A stretch of 64,000 bases of DNA from the NCBI RefSeq assembly GCF_000718165.1, contig NZ_JOEY01000020.1, positions 1-64,000 on the forward strand, given 5' to 3'. Numbering within the stretch: position 1 is the stretch's first letter; each line of letters begins with the position of its first letter. A program made the translations under genes and the position numbers. This stretch comes from Streptomyces fulvoviolaceus. GTDB lineage: Bacteria > Actinomycetota > Actinomycetes > Streptomycetales > Streptomycetaceae. Below are positions 7,316 through 15,663 of the stretch, in pieces. Under the pieces are notes generated by a model that was not told the DNA's origin, made no database searches, and saw only the letters and a list, made by a program, of their open reading frames with translations.

Positions 7316-8299
7316 ATGACCGTGCTGATTCTGACCTGCGAAGAGGACGTGACGGCGGACATGGTGGTCGTGCACCTGGACGCGCTCGGGGTACCGGTGG
7401 TCCGGCTCGATCCCGCCGATCTGACCGGTGGGGCCGCGCTGTCCGGCGAGTACGTGCACGGCACCTTCCGCGGCCATCTGTCGGCCGGGGGCCGCCTGGT
7501 GAGCCTCTCCGGCCTGCGCTCCGTCTGGGTGCGCAGGCCGGGCACACCGGCCGCGCGGGCGGCCGAGCCGTCCGCCTGGCTGACCGAGGAGTCCGCCCAG
7601 GCGCTCTACGGCATGCTCCGCGGCTGCGACGCCCACTGGATGAACCACCCGGACGCGGCCCACCGTGCTCGCCACAAGCCCTGGCAGCTGCGGCTGGCCC
7701 AGCACTGCGGCCTGCCCGTGCCGGCCACGCTCATCACGACGTTTCCGCAGGCGGCCCGGGAGTTCGCGGAGCGCTTCCCGGATCTGGTGGTCAAGCCGGT
7801 CTCCGGCGCCCATCCGCAGGATCCGCCCAGGGCGGTGCCCACCAGCCGCGTGGCTCCGGACACCGACTTCTCCGCGGTCGCGTTCGGCCCCACCCTGCTG
7901 CAGCGGCTCGTCGCGAAGCGGGCCGACATCCGTCTCACCGTCGCGGGCGAACGGATGCTGGCCGCCCGGAAGGCGACCCCCGCGGACGGGGATCCCGACG
8001 ACGTGGACGTCCGCTTCGCACCGGCCGCGACGCCCTGGCGTCCCACCGATGTTCCGCCGCGCGTCGCCACGTCCGTGCGGGCCTATCTCCGTGAGGCCGG
8101 ACTGGCCTACGGTGCCTTCGACTTCGCCGAGGACGGAGACGGGATTTGGTGGTTCCTGGAGTGCAACCAGTCGGGGCAGTTCGGCTTCGTCGAGGTGGAG
8201 ACAGGCCAGCCGATCGCACGCAGCGTCGCCGAGTGGCTGGCCCGGCCCGGTCCGGAGCGGCGGTCCCGCGTCAACGGCAGGAACACCACGGTGCCGTGA
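7316..8299 (+). CDS. tgmB: ATP-grasp ribosomal peptide maturase
   Basis: A 327-residue ligase of the SAV_5884-type graspetide maturases. The N-terminal pre-ATP-grasp part (1-100; MTVLILTCEEDVTADMVV, WVRRPG) is followed by an ATP-grasp fold with KPWQLRLAQHCGLPVPATLI, the ATP-binding Lys in PDLVVKPVSG, LLQRLVAKRADIRLTV and the metal-binding end FDFAEDGDGIWWFLECNQSGQ (Asp, Glu and Asn ligands). It should activate Asp side chains of the TgmA core as acyl-phosphates and join them to Thr/Ser/Lys. It is cotranscribed with the precursor, with only a weak ribosome-binding site and likely coupling. No protease, exporter or PIMT-type methyltransferase follows. Confidence 0.92.
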   Translation: MTVLILTCEEDVTADMVVVHLDALGVPVVRLDPADLTGGAALSGEYVHGTFRGHLSAGGRLVSLSGLRSVWVRRPGTPAARAAEPSAWLTEESAQALYGMLRGCDAHWMNHPDAAHRARHKPWQLRLAQHCGLPVPATLITTFPQAAREFAERFPDLVVKPVSGAHPQDPPRAVPTSRVAPDTDFSAVAFGPTLLQRLVAKRADIRLTVAGERMLAARKATPADGDPDDVDVRFAPAATPWRPTDVPPRVATSVRAYLREAGLAYGAFDFAEDGDGIWWFLECNQSGQFGFVEVETGQPIARSVAEWLARPGPERRSRVNGRNTTVP

Positions 8300-8309
8300 T
8301 GAGGTCGGA

Positions 8310-8522
8310 TCAGAAGGGCCGGGATCCCGGCAGCAGGGCCGCCCGTTCCCATCCCGCGCCCTGGGAGGCGGAGCGGTCGGCGGGGGGCATGTCGAGGCGC
8401 TGCATCGGTCGCATGACGTACTCCAGTTCCCTGCTCACGCGCTCGGCCTCCCTGCGAGCCTGAGTGGGGACGTCGCCGCGCTCGGCGACGAGTCGGTCGT
8501 AGATGGGGGAATCCTGGAACAC
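8310..8522 (-). CDS. Small hypothetical protein converging on the graspetide operon
   Basis: A 70-residue hydrophilic protein beginning MFQDSPIYDRLVAERGDVP, with a long amphipathic helix (about 20-45, ARREAERVSRELEYVMRPMQ) and a disordered tail. The start is GTG at 8522; AAAGG lies about 12 bases upstream, so initiation is not secure. No signal peptide or metal site. It faces the ligase gene tail to tail with an 11-base gap. I cannot assign a function; a role in the graspetide pathway is possible only by position. Confidence 0.55.
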   Translation of the reverse strand: MFQDSPIYDRLVAERGDVPTQARREAERVSRELEYVMRPMQRLDMPPADRSASQGAGWERAALLPGSRPF

Positions 8523-8637
8523 CCGTCAACACGCCTTTCGCGTCTTGGCCCATCGGCATGGGCACAGTTGACGAGTGTAGGCGCCCCTGAACACCGGCGT
8601 ACGAATTCCCGCGTTGGGCTTGACGCCGGTCGAGCCG

Positions 8638-9108
8638 TCATGCGCCGGTGGTGGAGCCCGGCCTGACGATCATGAGGACGGTGACGGTCGCCCACAGGAG
8701 GTTGAAGATGCCGGTGAACATGGCGAGTTGAACCGTCCTGCCGCGCTCCACGCTCCCGCGCGTGCCCAGCTCCTCGATGAGTTCGCCCTGGCGGGGCAGG
8801 ACGAAGGCGGCCAGAACGCCGGCGGCCGCGGCGGTCAGGGCGATGGACGTGGTGAGCCATCCGTCGCCCAGGACGCCCATCGCGGCCGCGGTGGCGAGAC
8901 CGAGGACGGGCACCGCGAGGCCTATGCCGGAGTAGACACGGCAGATGCGGTGCAGAAGGTGCACGGTGACCGCCCCCACCGCGTCCGGACCGTCCGCCCT
9001 CGCGTGGGCGCGGCGCGCGGCCGGCGGGAACATGCTGGCCGCGACGGTCACGGGGCCCACGGCGACGATAGCGGCGAGGACGTGCAGGGTCAGCAGGAAC
9101 TTGGTCAT
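8638..9108 (-). CDS. Four-helix integral membrane protein (DUF2269-like)
   Basis: A 156-residue protein with four membrane helices: residues 5-27 (LLTLHVLAAIVAVGPVTVAA), 60-80, 86-107 and 130-150. The N-terminal FLLTLHVLAAIVAVGP segment and the overall four-helix plan resemble the DUF2269 group. His9 in the first helix and His51 near the second are typical of this group and could be haem ligands, but this is not shown. AAGGA lies 11 bases before the ATG. It diverges from the GlxA-type regulator gene 194 bases away. Confidence 0.65.
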   Translation of the reverse strand: MTKFLLTLHVLAAIVAVGPVTVAASMFPPAARRAHARADGPDAVGAVTVHLLHRICRVYSGIGLAVPVLGLATAAAMGVLGDGWLTTSIALTAAAAGVLAAFVLPRQGELIEELGTRGSVERGRTVQLAMFTGIFNLLWATVTVLMIVRPGSTTGA

Positions 9109-9302
9109 CGGGTGGCGTGTCCTTCTGTGGCGCGGTCGGCGGTGCCCGGCCCACCCTAGGAAGCCGGCGAGTGATCACACAGAGGCTGGAACGACAGCTT
9201 TCAACGGGTTCTCGCCAACCCTGTACTCAGGAATGCCCCGTGGGGAATCCCACCTCAGCAGGGCCTCGTGGAGGTGGCGGGAATCCACCTATCGTGCCCG
9301 TC

Positions 9303-10274
9303 ATGCACACCGTGGCGATCCTGGTTCTCGACGACGTGGTGCCGTTCGACATGGCGGCCCCCATGCAGGTGTTCGACTGGACTCGGCTGCCCGACGGCCG
9401 CCCCGCCTACCGGGTCCGCCTGTGCGCCGAGTCACCGGAGGTACGCGCCGACGGCGGTTTCTCCCTGCGGATCGATCAGGGGCTGGAAGCCCTCGCGGAT
9501 GCCGACACCATCATCGTCCCCGGCTGTTCCCCCGCGGCCGGGCCGCCTTCCGCGCGCGTCCTGGCGGAACTGCGCCGGGCCGCGGAGGCGGGCACACGGA
9601 TCGCCTCCGTGTGCGTGGGCGCCTTCGTACTGGCGGAGGCCGGGCTGCTCGACGGGCTGCGCGCCACGACCCACTGGGTGGCCGCCGACGCGCTGGCACA
9701 CCGTTTCCCTGACGTCGAGGTGCAGCCGGACGTCCTGTACGTCGACAACGGACAGATCCTGACCTCCGCCGGCGCCGCCGCGGCCCTCGACATGTGCCTG
9801 CACATGATCCGCCGGGACCTGGGGTCAGCGGTCGCCGCGCATGCCGCCAGGATGTCCGTCATGCCCCTCGAACGGGAGGGCGGCCAGGCCCAGTTCATCG
9901 TGCACGACCACCCGCCCGTACCCCGGGGCTCGACGCTCGAGCCGCTGTTGGAGTGGATCGAGGACAACCTGGCCCGCGACATCACCCTGGCGACGCTGGC
10001 GGCCCGCGCGGGGATGAGCGAGCGCACCTTCAGCCGCCGCTTTCGTGAGCAGACCGGCACCACGCCCCTGCAGTGGCTGCTGCGGGCGCGGGTGCGGCGC
10101 GCCCAGTACCTGCTGGAGAACACCGACCACCCGGTCGAACGGATCGCGCAGCAGGTGGGGTTCGGCTCGCCCACCGCGTTCCGTGAGCGCTTCCGCCGGG
10201 TGGTCGGCACCACACCGCAGGCGTACCGCTCGGCGTTCCACGGAAGAGACGCCGTCCCGGCGGCGCACTCCTGA
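9303..10274 (+). CDS. GlxA family transcriptional regulator (DJ-1/PfpI + AraC)
   Basis: A 323-residue regulator. Residues 1-180 form a class I glutamine-amidotransferase-like DJ-1/PfpI domain with the nucleophile-elbow Cys104 in IASVCVGAFVLAEAGLL. Residues about 215-310 form a double AraC helix-turn-helix (DITLATLAARAGMSERTFSR and PVERIAQQVGFGSPTAFRER). The start is the ATG at 9303: TATCGT (9290-9295) lies seven bases upstream, which is the geometry of a leaderless -10 box, and there is no close Shine-Dalgarno. Members sense small metabolites or replace amidase activity with ligand binding. The target is unknown; the divergent membrane-protein gene is a candidate. Confidence 0.88.
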   Translation: MHTVAILVLDDVVPFDMAAPMQVFDWTRLPDGRPAYRVRLCAESPEVRADGGFSLRIDQGLEALADADTIIVPGCSPAAGPPSARVLAELRRAAEAGTRIASVCVGAFVLAEAGLLDGLRATTHWVAADALAHRFPDVEVQPDVLYVDNGQILTSAGAAAALDMCLHMIRRDLGSAVAAHAARMSVMPLEREGGQAQFIVHDHPPVPRGSTLEPLLEWIEDNLARDITLATLAARAGMSERTFSRRFREQTGTTPLQWLLRARVRRAQYLLENTDHPVERIAQQVGFGSPTAFRERFRRVVGTTPQAYRSAFHGRDAVPAAHS

Positions 10275-10298
10275 GCGAAGGGCCGGGACGACGCCACC

Positions 10299-10544
10299 TC
10301 ACACGGCCAGCGGCAGACCGCTCTCCCCGTCCGCGTCCGCCGTACGTGCGGCGTCCGCCAGCAGGGCGTCCGCCTTGGCGATCGCTTCGTGGACGTCGGT
10401 GACGCCCATCATCACGCACAGGGTGTAGCTGAGGTCGACGAGCTCACGTGCCGCCGCCTGCCTCTCCTTCTCCGCCTGAGCGATCCGCAGCGATGCATAC
10501 CGGGTCAGCAGCTTCCTGATGACCTTCGGGTCCGGAACGAGCAC
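10299..10544 (-). CDS. DUF5133 protein
   Basis: An 81-residue protein starting with GTG at 10544, six bases after GAGGGG. The sequence LVPDPKVIRKLLTRYASLR followed by ARELVDLSYTLCVMMGVTDV and a short alanine-rich helix matches the all-helical DUF5133 family found only in streptomycetes and relatives, where several copies per genome are usual. Function unknown. It converges on the GlxA-type gene with a 24-base gap. A longer frame upstream of the GTG lacks a ribosome-binding site and is rich in Arg, so it was not used. Confidence 0.8.
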   Translation of the reverse strand: MLVPDPKVIRKLLTRYASLRIAQAEKERQAAARELVDLSYTLCVMMGVTDVHEAIAKADALLADAARTADADGESGLPLAV

Positions 10545-10716
10545 GAAGCGCCCCTCTCTCGATTTTTCGCTGCCTATGCCCCACCTGCGCCGGGGCAATC
10601 CCATCCACCGCCCCCTGACACGCAATTGGCGCAATACCGCACGACACCACCCGCTTCCCCAAGCGCCTCAAAACGTTGGACAAGGGGCATCCCTCGCACC
10701 ACGAACGGTATACGCC

Positions 10717-11064
10717 ATGAACCGCTCACTCGGCCTGCTCAGCGCCCTCTACCTCACCACCAGCACCGGACTCGCCTGGACCGCGGTCCTCGAACTCCGC
10801 TACGGCCCCCTGTGGGCCGCTTGTCTGTTCGCCGCCGCCAGTCTGGTCCCGGTCATCGCCGTCGTGCGCGAGAGCGTGATCTGCGAGCAGCGGCGGACGG
10901 TGGCCGACCTCAGGAAGCGGGCGCGCGGGTCCGGCGAGGGGGCCGCCGACCTGATCGTCCGTGCCGAGCTCGACGCCGCGTGCTGCGAGCGCTGGTGGAC
11001 GAGCTTCGGCACCGACCACGACGCGACCTGCCCCCGCCGGGTCCCGCGGAGCAGCGCCGCGTGA
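10717..11064 (+). CDS. Small membrane-anchored hypothetical protein
   Basis: A 115-residue protein with two N-terminal membrane helices (about 3-25, LGLLSALYLTTSTGLAWTAV, and 30-50) and a charged cytosolic tail containing four cysteines (VICEQRR, DAACCERW, DATCPRR). The cysteine spacing is not a recognised zinc motif. The ATG at 10717 starts the only sensible hydrophobic N-terminus, but no strong ribosome-binding site is present, so it may be leaderless. Function unknown. It converges on the ABC exporter gene with 19 bases between. Confidence 0.6.
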   Translation: MNRSLGLLSALYLTTSTGLAWTAVLELRYGPLWAACLFAAASLVPVIAVVRESVICEQRRTVADLRKRARGSGEGAADLIVRAELDAACCERWWTSFGTDHDATCPRRVPRSSAA

Positions 11065-11083
11065 GACCTCCCGGCGGCCGCGG

Positions 11084-12853
11084 TCAGGCGACCTGTCCGG
11101 CGTGCAGCGCGGTGTAGGCCCCGCCCCGGCGCAGGAGTTCCTCGTGCGTCCCGATCTCCTGGATCCGGCCGTCCCCCATCACCACGATGCGGTCGGCGCC
11201 GCGCACGGTGGACAGCCGGTGCGCCACGACGAACGTGGTGCGGCCGCGCAGCAGCCGGGCGAGCGCCTGCTGGACGAGCGCCTCGGAGCGGGTGTCCAGC
11301 GCGGAGGTCGCCTCGTCGAGGACCAGGACCCGGGGGTCCCGGATCAGGGCCCGGGCGATGGCCAGGCGCTGCCGCTGCCCGCCGGACAGCCGGGCCCCGT
11401 GCTCACCGACCAGGGTGTCCAGGCCCTGCGGCAGCCGCTCGACGAACTCCAGCGCGTTGGCGTCGCGCAGCGCGGCCCGCACCGTCTCCTCGTCGGCCTC
11501 GTCCATGCCGTAGGCGACGTTCTCGCGGATCGTGGCGTCGAAGAGGACGGACTCCTGCGGTACGACGGACACGAAGCGCCGGTAGGTGCGCAGGTCGAGG
11601 CTGCTCATGTCGGTCCCGTCGAGCAGCAGCCGGCCCGAGGTCGGCCGGATGAAACCGATGACGAGGTTGAGGACCGTGGACTTGCCCGCGCCGGAGGCGC
11701 CCACGAGGGCGACGGTCTCGCCGGGTTCGACGCGGAGGGTGAAGTCGCGCACGGCGGGACGGTTGCCGTCCTCGTACGCGTACCCGACACCCGCGAAGGT
11801 GACGGCACCGCGCAGTGAGGTGAGTTCGGTCTTGCCCTCGTTGTCCTCCAGTTCGGGCGCCTGGAGGACCTCGCCGACGGAGCGGATGGATTCGAGGCCC
11901 TTGGTGATGACGGGTGCGAGCCCTGCCAACGTTGTCGTCGAGTTGGTGAGGGTGGTCAGGAACGCGCTGAGCATCACGACGTCGCCCGCGGTGACACCCC
12001 AGACGCCGTAGTACGACACCAGCGCGGCCCCGGCGAGGACCAGCACGCCGACCACGTTGAGGACGACCCAGGCCAGCGAGCCGAAGCGGCCGTTGACCAG
12101 GTCGAGGCGCATCCCGGAGGTCAGCAGGCTGCGCAGGGTGCCGTCCATACGGCGCAGCGCCTTGCCCTCCAGGCCGTGGGCGCGGGTGACCGGGATGAGC
12201 CGGGTCATCTCCGTCACCTGGGACGACAAGGTCTCCACCTCATGCCGGAAGTGCTCGTTGTGGGTGCGCAGCCGGGCCCTGAGACGGGCCACGACGAGGG
12301 CCGCCGCGGGCACCACGAGGAGAAACACGGGGACGAACTCCGGTGTCCGTACGGCGATGATGACCAGGCCGCCGACGAGCACGGTGGTCGCCCCGAGCCC
12401 GGTCTCGGCGGTCTGCTGCACCATCTGCTCGACGGTCTCGACGTCGCGCACCACCTTGGCCTGCAGCACGCCGGCGCTGACGCGTGAGTGGTAGCCGATG
12501 GACAGCTGCTGCATGCGCGTGCACAGCGCGGAGCGCAGGGCGGTGCCCATGCGGCGGACGCTGCCGTACAGGAGGCGCACGTACAGGACGTGCAGCGGGT
12601 AGTTGACCAGCAGGGTGAACAGGATGATCCCGGTGCTCGTCCAGAGCCTGCCGATCGGCTGGTGCTGGACGACGGTGTCGATGATGGACGCGGTGATCAG
12701 GGGCAGCAGCCAGACAGGGCTGTGCTTGACGGTGAAGACCACGACGGCCGCGGCCAGTTGGCGACGGTCGGCGCGGAAGAGGTAGGCGAGGGTGCGTATC
12801 GGGTGTTCGCCCCGGTAGCGATGGTCGAGTGGTTTCTCCGACGACGATGCCAT
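11084..12853 (-). CDS. ABC exporter, fused permease and ATPase
   Basis: A 589-residue half-transporter of the MsbA/multidrug type. Six membrane helices occupy residues about 35-310. The nucleotide-binding domain has Walker A GASGAGKST (about 384), signature LSGGQRQRLAIARAL (about 487), Walker B RVLVLDEATSALD (about 510) and the H-loop VAHRLST. The ATG at 12853 follows GGGAGG with ten bases spacing; an upstream ATG gives an unlikely Ser/Arg extension. It would work as a homodimer because no second half is adjacent. A LacI-type palindrome 34-45 bases upstream (12887-12898) suggests repression by a carbohydrate-responsive regulator. Substrate unknown. Confidence 0.9.
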   Translation of the reverse strand: MASSSEKPLDHRYRGEHPIRTLAYLFRADRRQLAAAVVVFTVKHSPVWLLPLITASIIDTVVQHQPIGRLWTSTGIILFTLLVNYPLHVLYVRLLYGSVRRMGTALRSALCTRMQQLSIGYHSRVSAGVLQAKVVRDVETVEQMVQQTAETGLGATTVLVGGLVIIAVRTPEFVPVFLLVVPAAALVVARLRARLRTHNEHFRHEVETLSSQVTEMTRLIPVTRAHGLEGKALRRMDGTLRSLLTSGMRLDLVNGRFGSLAWVVLNVVGVLVLAGAALVSYYGVWGVTAGDVVMLSAFLTTLTNSTTTLAGLAPVITKGLESIRSVGEVLQAPELEDNEGKTELTSLRGAVTFAGVGYAYEDGNRPAVRDFTLRVEPGETVALVGASGAGKSTVLNLVIGFIRPTSGRLLLDGTDMSSLDLRTYRRFVSVVPQESVLFDATIRENVAYGMDEADEETVRAALRDANALEFVERLPQGLDTLVGEHGARLSGGQRQRLAIARALIRDPRVLVLDEATSALDTRSEALVQQALARLLRGRTTFVVAHRLSTVRGADRIVVMGDGRIQEIGTHEELLRRGGAYTALHAGQVA

Positions 12854-12886
12854 CGACGGTGGTCCTCCCCAGTTGCCGGATCGAGG

Positions 12887-12898
12887 GCAAGCGCTTTC
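12887..12898. promoter_or_regulatory. LacI-type operator in front of ABC exporter
   Basis: GCAAGCGCTTTC carries the central palindrome AAGCGCTT with the CG centre typical of LacI-family sites. Read leftward it is GAAAGCGCTTGCC, almost identical to GAAAGCGCTTGTC at 57741-57753 before the sugar transporter operon. Confidence 0.55.
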
Positions 12899-12982
12899 TT
12901 CCCTTGTCGACGAGGAGTACACCAGACAGGGGACGCGATTCGGGGAGGGGCTCTACCAGCCAGGGGGGCACACTCGGGGTTG

Positions 12983-13525
12983 CTACTCCCCCAGCGTGCG
13001 GGCGAGTTCCGTGGTTGCCCGGGCGACGACGGTGTCCTCGTCGTCCATCAGCCGCCGCAGGGCGCCGCGCCGGGCGTGGACGGCCTGCCTCGCCTCGCGC
13101 TCCCAGACCACGGGGTTCTCGCGGTGGTTGAGCAGCTTGGGGTAGACGGCGGCCGTGCTCTCCCACTGGCGGGCGCCCGCGATGCTCCTGAGCAGCTGGA
13201 TGATCTCGGCCCGGCAGGTCACCCGGGGCAGCTGGGCGAGCTCCCAGAGGAAGGGGACGGTGGCGGCGGTGGCCTGCTCGACCACGAAGCCGTACTGGCA
13301 GATCCGTTTGCGCAGGTCGCCGAGTGCGGCGCTGGCGGTGCCGGCGTCGCCCCAGGCAACGCTGTTCAGGAGCAGGGGGATGGCCGCCGCGCTGCCGGTG
13401 GAGTCCTGGATCTCGCCCCACGGCACCCGGCTCAGAGCCATGAGGGGCGTGGTCCGTGCCACCCCGGTCGACGACACGGGGCAGTCTGTGCGCTCGGTGC
13501 TCGGCTGGTCCGGAGCGGTGCGCAT
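12983..13525 (-). CDS. HEAT-like helical repeat protein next to HATPase gene
   Basis: A 180-residue protein made mostly of paired helices: AAIPLLLNSVAWGDAGTASA, TAATVPFLWELAQL, CRAEIIQLLRSIAG and a final DEDTVVARATTELARTLGE read as HEAT/ARM-type repeats. The ATG at 13525 is preceded by GGAAAGG at nine bases. An alternative ATG at 13552, two bases after the stop of the HATPase gene, would give coupling but has no Shine-Dalgarno. The position directly after a serine-kinase-like ATPase gene suggests a protein-interaction partner. No catalytic residues are visible. Confidence 0.65.
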   Translation of the reverse strand: MRTAPDQPSTERTDCPVSSTGVARTTPLMALSRVPWGEIQDSTGSAAAIPLLLNSVAWGDAGTASAALGDLRKRICQYGFVVEQATAATVPFLWELAQLPRVTCRAEIIQLLRSIAGARQWESTAAVYPKLLNHRENPVVWEREARQAVHARRGALRRLMDDEDTVVARATTELARTLGE

Positions 13526-13554
13526 GATGGGGGGCCTTTCCGCGGCGGTCATTG

Positions 13555-14118
13555 TCAGGGTGGAGGTGAGGTCGACAGCTTGGCCCAGACGGTCTTGCCG
13601 GCCGGGGGCCGCAGCGTCCAGCCCCACTCCTCGGCCAGGGCGTCGACGATGTACAGGCCACGCCCGTGCTCCAGCAGCCCGGAGGTGTCGGCGGTCGCGC
13701 ACTCGGGCGGCTCCTCGCCCGGGTCGGAGACGGTGAGGAGCAGGTGGGCGGGGTCCAGGACGAGCCCCAGCCACACCTCCGCCTCACCCGTCACGGCGCG
13801 GGGTACCCCGTGCGCGACGGCGTTGGCCGCCAGCTCGGTGATCACGAGGGCGGCGTCGTCGCCGCGATGGTCGAGCGACCAGCAGCGCAGGGTGTCGCGG
13901 GTGAAGGCACGGGCGCGGGCGAATCCCTCCCCGCTGCAGCTGATGAGCAGGGCGGCCGAGTTCTCCGCGCCGCCCGGGGTCGCAGGCCTCGGGGAGGACT
14001 GTCCCTGCGCGTCGGCCGGTCCCGGCCGTGACGGAACAGCGCCGGCCATGGCCGCACTCCCCGCCTCCGACCCAGCCTGGCTCGGCGGCCGGAGCACGTG
14101 GTTCGCAGGTGATGGCAC
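13555..14118 (-). CDS. HATPase-type anti-sigma-like kinase (RsbW family)
   Basis: A 187-residue protein with a disordered N-terminus (about 1-55) and a GHKL ATPase domain (about 58-182). The N-box is VITELAANAVAHG, the G1 region VSDPGEEPPE and the G2 region LLEHGRGLYIVDALAEEWG. It is the small Streptomyces HATPase_c_2 type used in anti-sigma or serine-kinase switching. Start GTG at 14118 lies five bases after AGGGAG. It is upstream of, and nearly contiguous with, the helical-repeat gene, and divergent from a DUF397/XRE pair, the common regulatory trio in this genus. Confidence 0.85.
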   Translation of the reverse strand: MPSPANHVLRPPSQAGSEAGSAAMAGAVPSRPGPADAQGQSSPRPATPGGAENSAALLISCSGEGFARARAFTRDTLRCWSLDHRGDDAALVITELAANAVAHGVPRAVTGEAEVWLGLVLDPAHLLLTVSDPGEEPPECATADTSGLLEHGRGLYIVDALAEEWGWTLRPPAGKTVWAKLSTSPPP

Positions 14119-14327
14119 GGCATCTCCCTGATGCGACGTCAAGGCGGGGCGCAACCACGAGGGTTGACGCCGCAGCTATTATCCACGCTGAAAGCGCCCG
14201 CGTGCAATTGCACGAGAAATTGCGCGAAAGACGGGTGGGGCGGGAGGGGCTGCGGAAGTTCGCCCCGTCCCTCCCGGGCGGCCGGGCACAGCGCCGGGCG
14301 AGGAACGTGAACAGCAAGGAGACTGCC

Positions 14328-14558
14328 GTGCCACCAGTGCAGAACGGAGTGCGGGCGAGTTCGTTGGACGCCCGCTGGGTCAAGAGCCGTCACAGCAACG
14401 CCGAGGGCAACTGCGTCGAAGTGGCCTCACTGATGGGTGGGGGCATCGCTGTACGCAACTCCCGCGATCCCGACGGTCCTGCGCTCGTGTACACGCCGGC
14501 CGAGGTCGCGGCGTTCCTGGCCGGCGCGAAGGAGGGTGAGTTCGATCACCTCCTGTGA
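14328..14558 (+). CDS. DUF397 protein
   Basis: A 76-residue protein with the family hallmarks: ARWVKSRHSNAEGNCVEVA, VRNSRDPDGPALVYTP and a final AEVAAFLAGAKEGEFDHLL helix. GTG at 14328 is the best start, with AAGGAG six bases upstream; a GTG 21 bases earlier is weaker. DUF397 proteins are encoded beside XRE/DUF5753 regulators in streptomycetes, probably as small cognate partners or antagonists of the regulator, as in BldB- or WhiJ-type systems. Here the XRE gene follows 130 bases downstream. Confidence 0.88.
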   Translation: MPPVQNGVRASSLDARWVKSRHSNAEGNCVEVASLMGGGIAVRNSRDPDGPALVYTPAEVAAFLAGAKEGEFDHLL

Positions 14559-14688
14559 GGTCGGTCCGCCTCTCGTGTGAGGTTGGCCCAACTCCCTTGC
14601 TGCTACAGGCTTGTACGGGTTGATGCGGTGCGGCCCGGCCGAGTGCGATAGTCTGAGTCGCCTCTATGCCGGTTTATTGGGAGCCTGG

Positions 14689-15612
14689 ATGTCTGCCGCG
14701 TCGCATCGCATCTCCCGTCTGGAACCTTATCTGGACCGGCCCGAGCCGGCTCCGACTCTGTTGAAGATGCTGGTCGGCGTCCAGTTGGCGGGTTTCCGCG
14801 AGGATGCCGGGCTCGCCCAGGACCAGGCGGCGCGAGCCCTCGGGTTCAGTCCGGCGAAGCTGTCCCGCATCGAGTCGGGCAAGGGTCGCAGGCCTCCGGT
14901 GCAGAGCGACGTCCAGGCGCTGTTGAAGCTGTACGGCACCGACACCTACGAGGCCTCGGTACTCCTGAAGTTGCTGCAGCGCGCCGGTGAGCCGGGCTGG
15001 TGGCAGCGTTACGACAAGCGGCTCATGCCCGAGTGGTTCGACCGGCTGGTCGGGCTGCAGGAGGCGGCCGCCGCCATCCGTACCTTCGAGATCCAGTACG
15101 TGCCCGGGCTGTTGCAGACTCCGGACTACACCCGCGCGGTGGTGGAGCGCGGATTGCCGACCGCGGCCGCGAGCGAGGTTGGGCGCCGCGTCGAACTGCG
15201 CACCCGGCGCGCGGAGTTGCTGCTGCGGGCCGATGCCCCGCAACTGTGGGCGGTGATCGACGAGTCGGTGCTGCTGCGCGTCCTGGGCAGCCGCGAGATC
15301 ATGGGTGAGCAGCTCGCGCACCTCGTCGCCATGGCACAGCGGCCCAACGTGACCGTGCAGGTCGTGCCGTTGGACGTGACGAACGCGTCCGCGCCCGCCA
15401 TCCCGATCACCTATCTGCGCTTCGGCGGCCTCGACCTGCCGGACGTCGTCTATCTCGAGCACATCAAGAGCGCCAACTTCCTCGAGGACCGCGACGAGAC
15501 GGAGGAGTACCGGCTCGCCCTGGACCGGCTGGCCGACGAGGCCCTCAAGCCGCGCGAGTCCCTGGAGCTGCTGCGCACCACGATGGAGCAGCGCTACGCC
15601 GTACGCGACTGA
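14689..15612 (+). CDS. XRE/DUF5753 regulator (WhiJ-like)
   Basis: A 307-residue regulator. Residues about 25-85 carry the helix-turn-helix (LAGFREDAGLAQDQAARALG, FSPAKLSRIESGKGRR). Residues about 115-295 are the DUF5753 domain (IQYVPGLLQTPDYTRAVVER, LWAVIDESVLLRVLG, VTVQVVPLD, YLEHIKSANFLEDRDETEEY). GGGAG lies five bases before the ATG at 14689. It pairs with the DUF397 gene upstream and probably controls developmental or metabolic genes. A perfect bidirectional terminator follows the stop. Confidence 0.88.
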   Translation: MSAASHRISRLEPYLDRPEPAPTLLKMLVGVQLAGFREDAGLAQDQAARALGFSPAKLSRIESGKGRRPPVQSDVQALLKLYGTDTYEASVLLKLLQRAGEPGWWQRYDKRLMPEWFDRLVGLQEAAAAIRTFEIQYVPGLLQTPDYTRAVVERGLPTAAASEVGRRVELRTRRAELLLRADAPQLWAVIDESVLLRVLGSREIMGEQLAHLVAMAQRPNVTVQVVPLDVTNASAPAIPITYLRFGGLDLPDVVYLEHIKSANFLEDRDETEEYRLALDRLADEALKPRESLELLRTTMEQRYAVRD

Positions 15613-15615
15613 ACG

Positions 15616-15646
15616 AAAGCCCCTCGCGAGATCGCGAGGGGCTTTT
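15616..15646. terminator. Bidirectional rho-independent terminator
   Basis: AAAGCCCCTCGCG-agat-CGCGAGGGGCTTT is a perfect 13-base stem with a four-base loop and a T run on one side and an A run on the other. It serves both the XRE gene (+) and the convergent methyltransferase gene (-). Confidence 0.9.
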
Positions 15647-15663
15647 GAAGCGGTCCCACTCCC

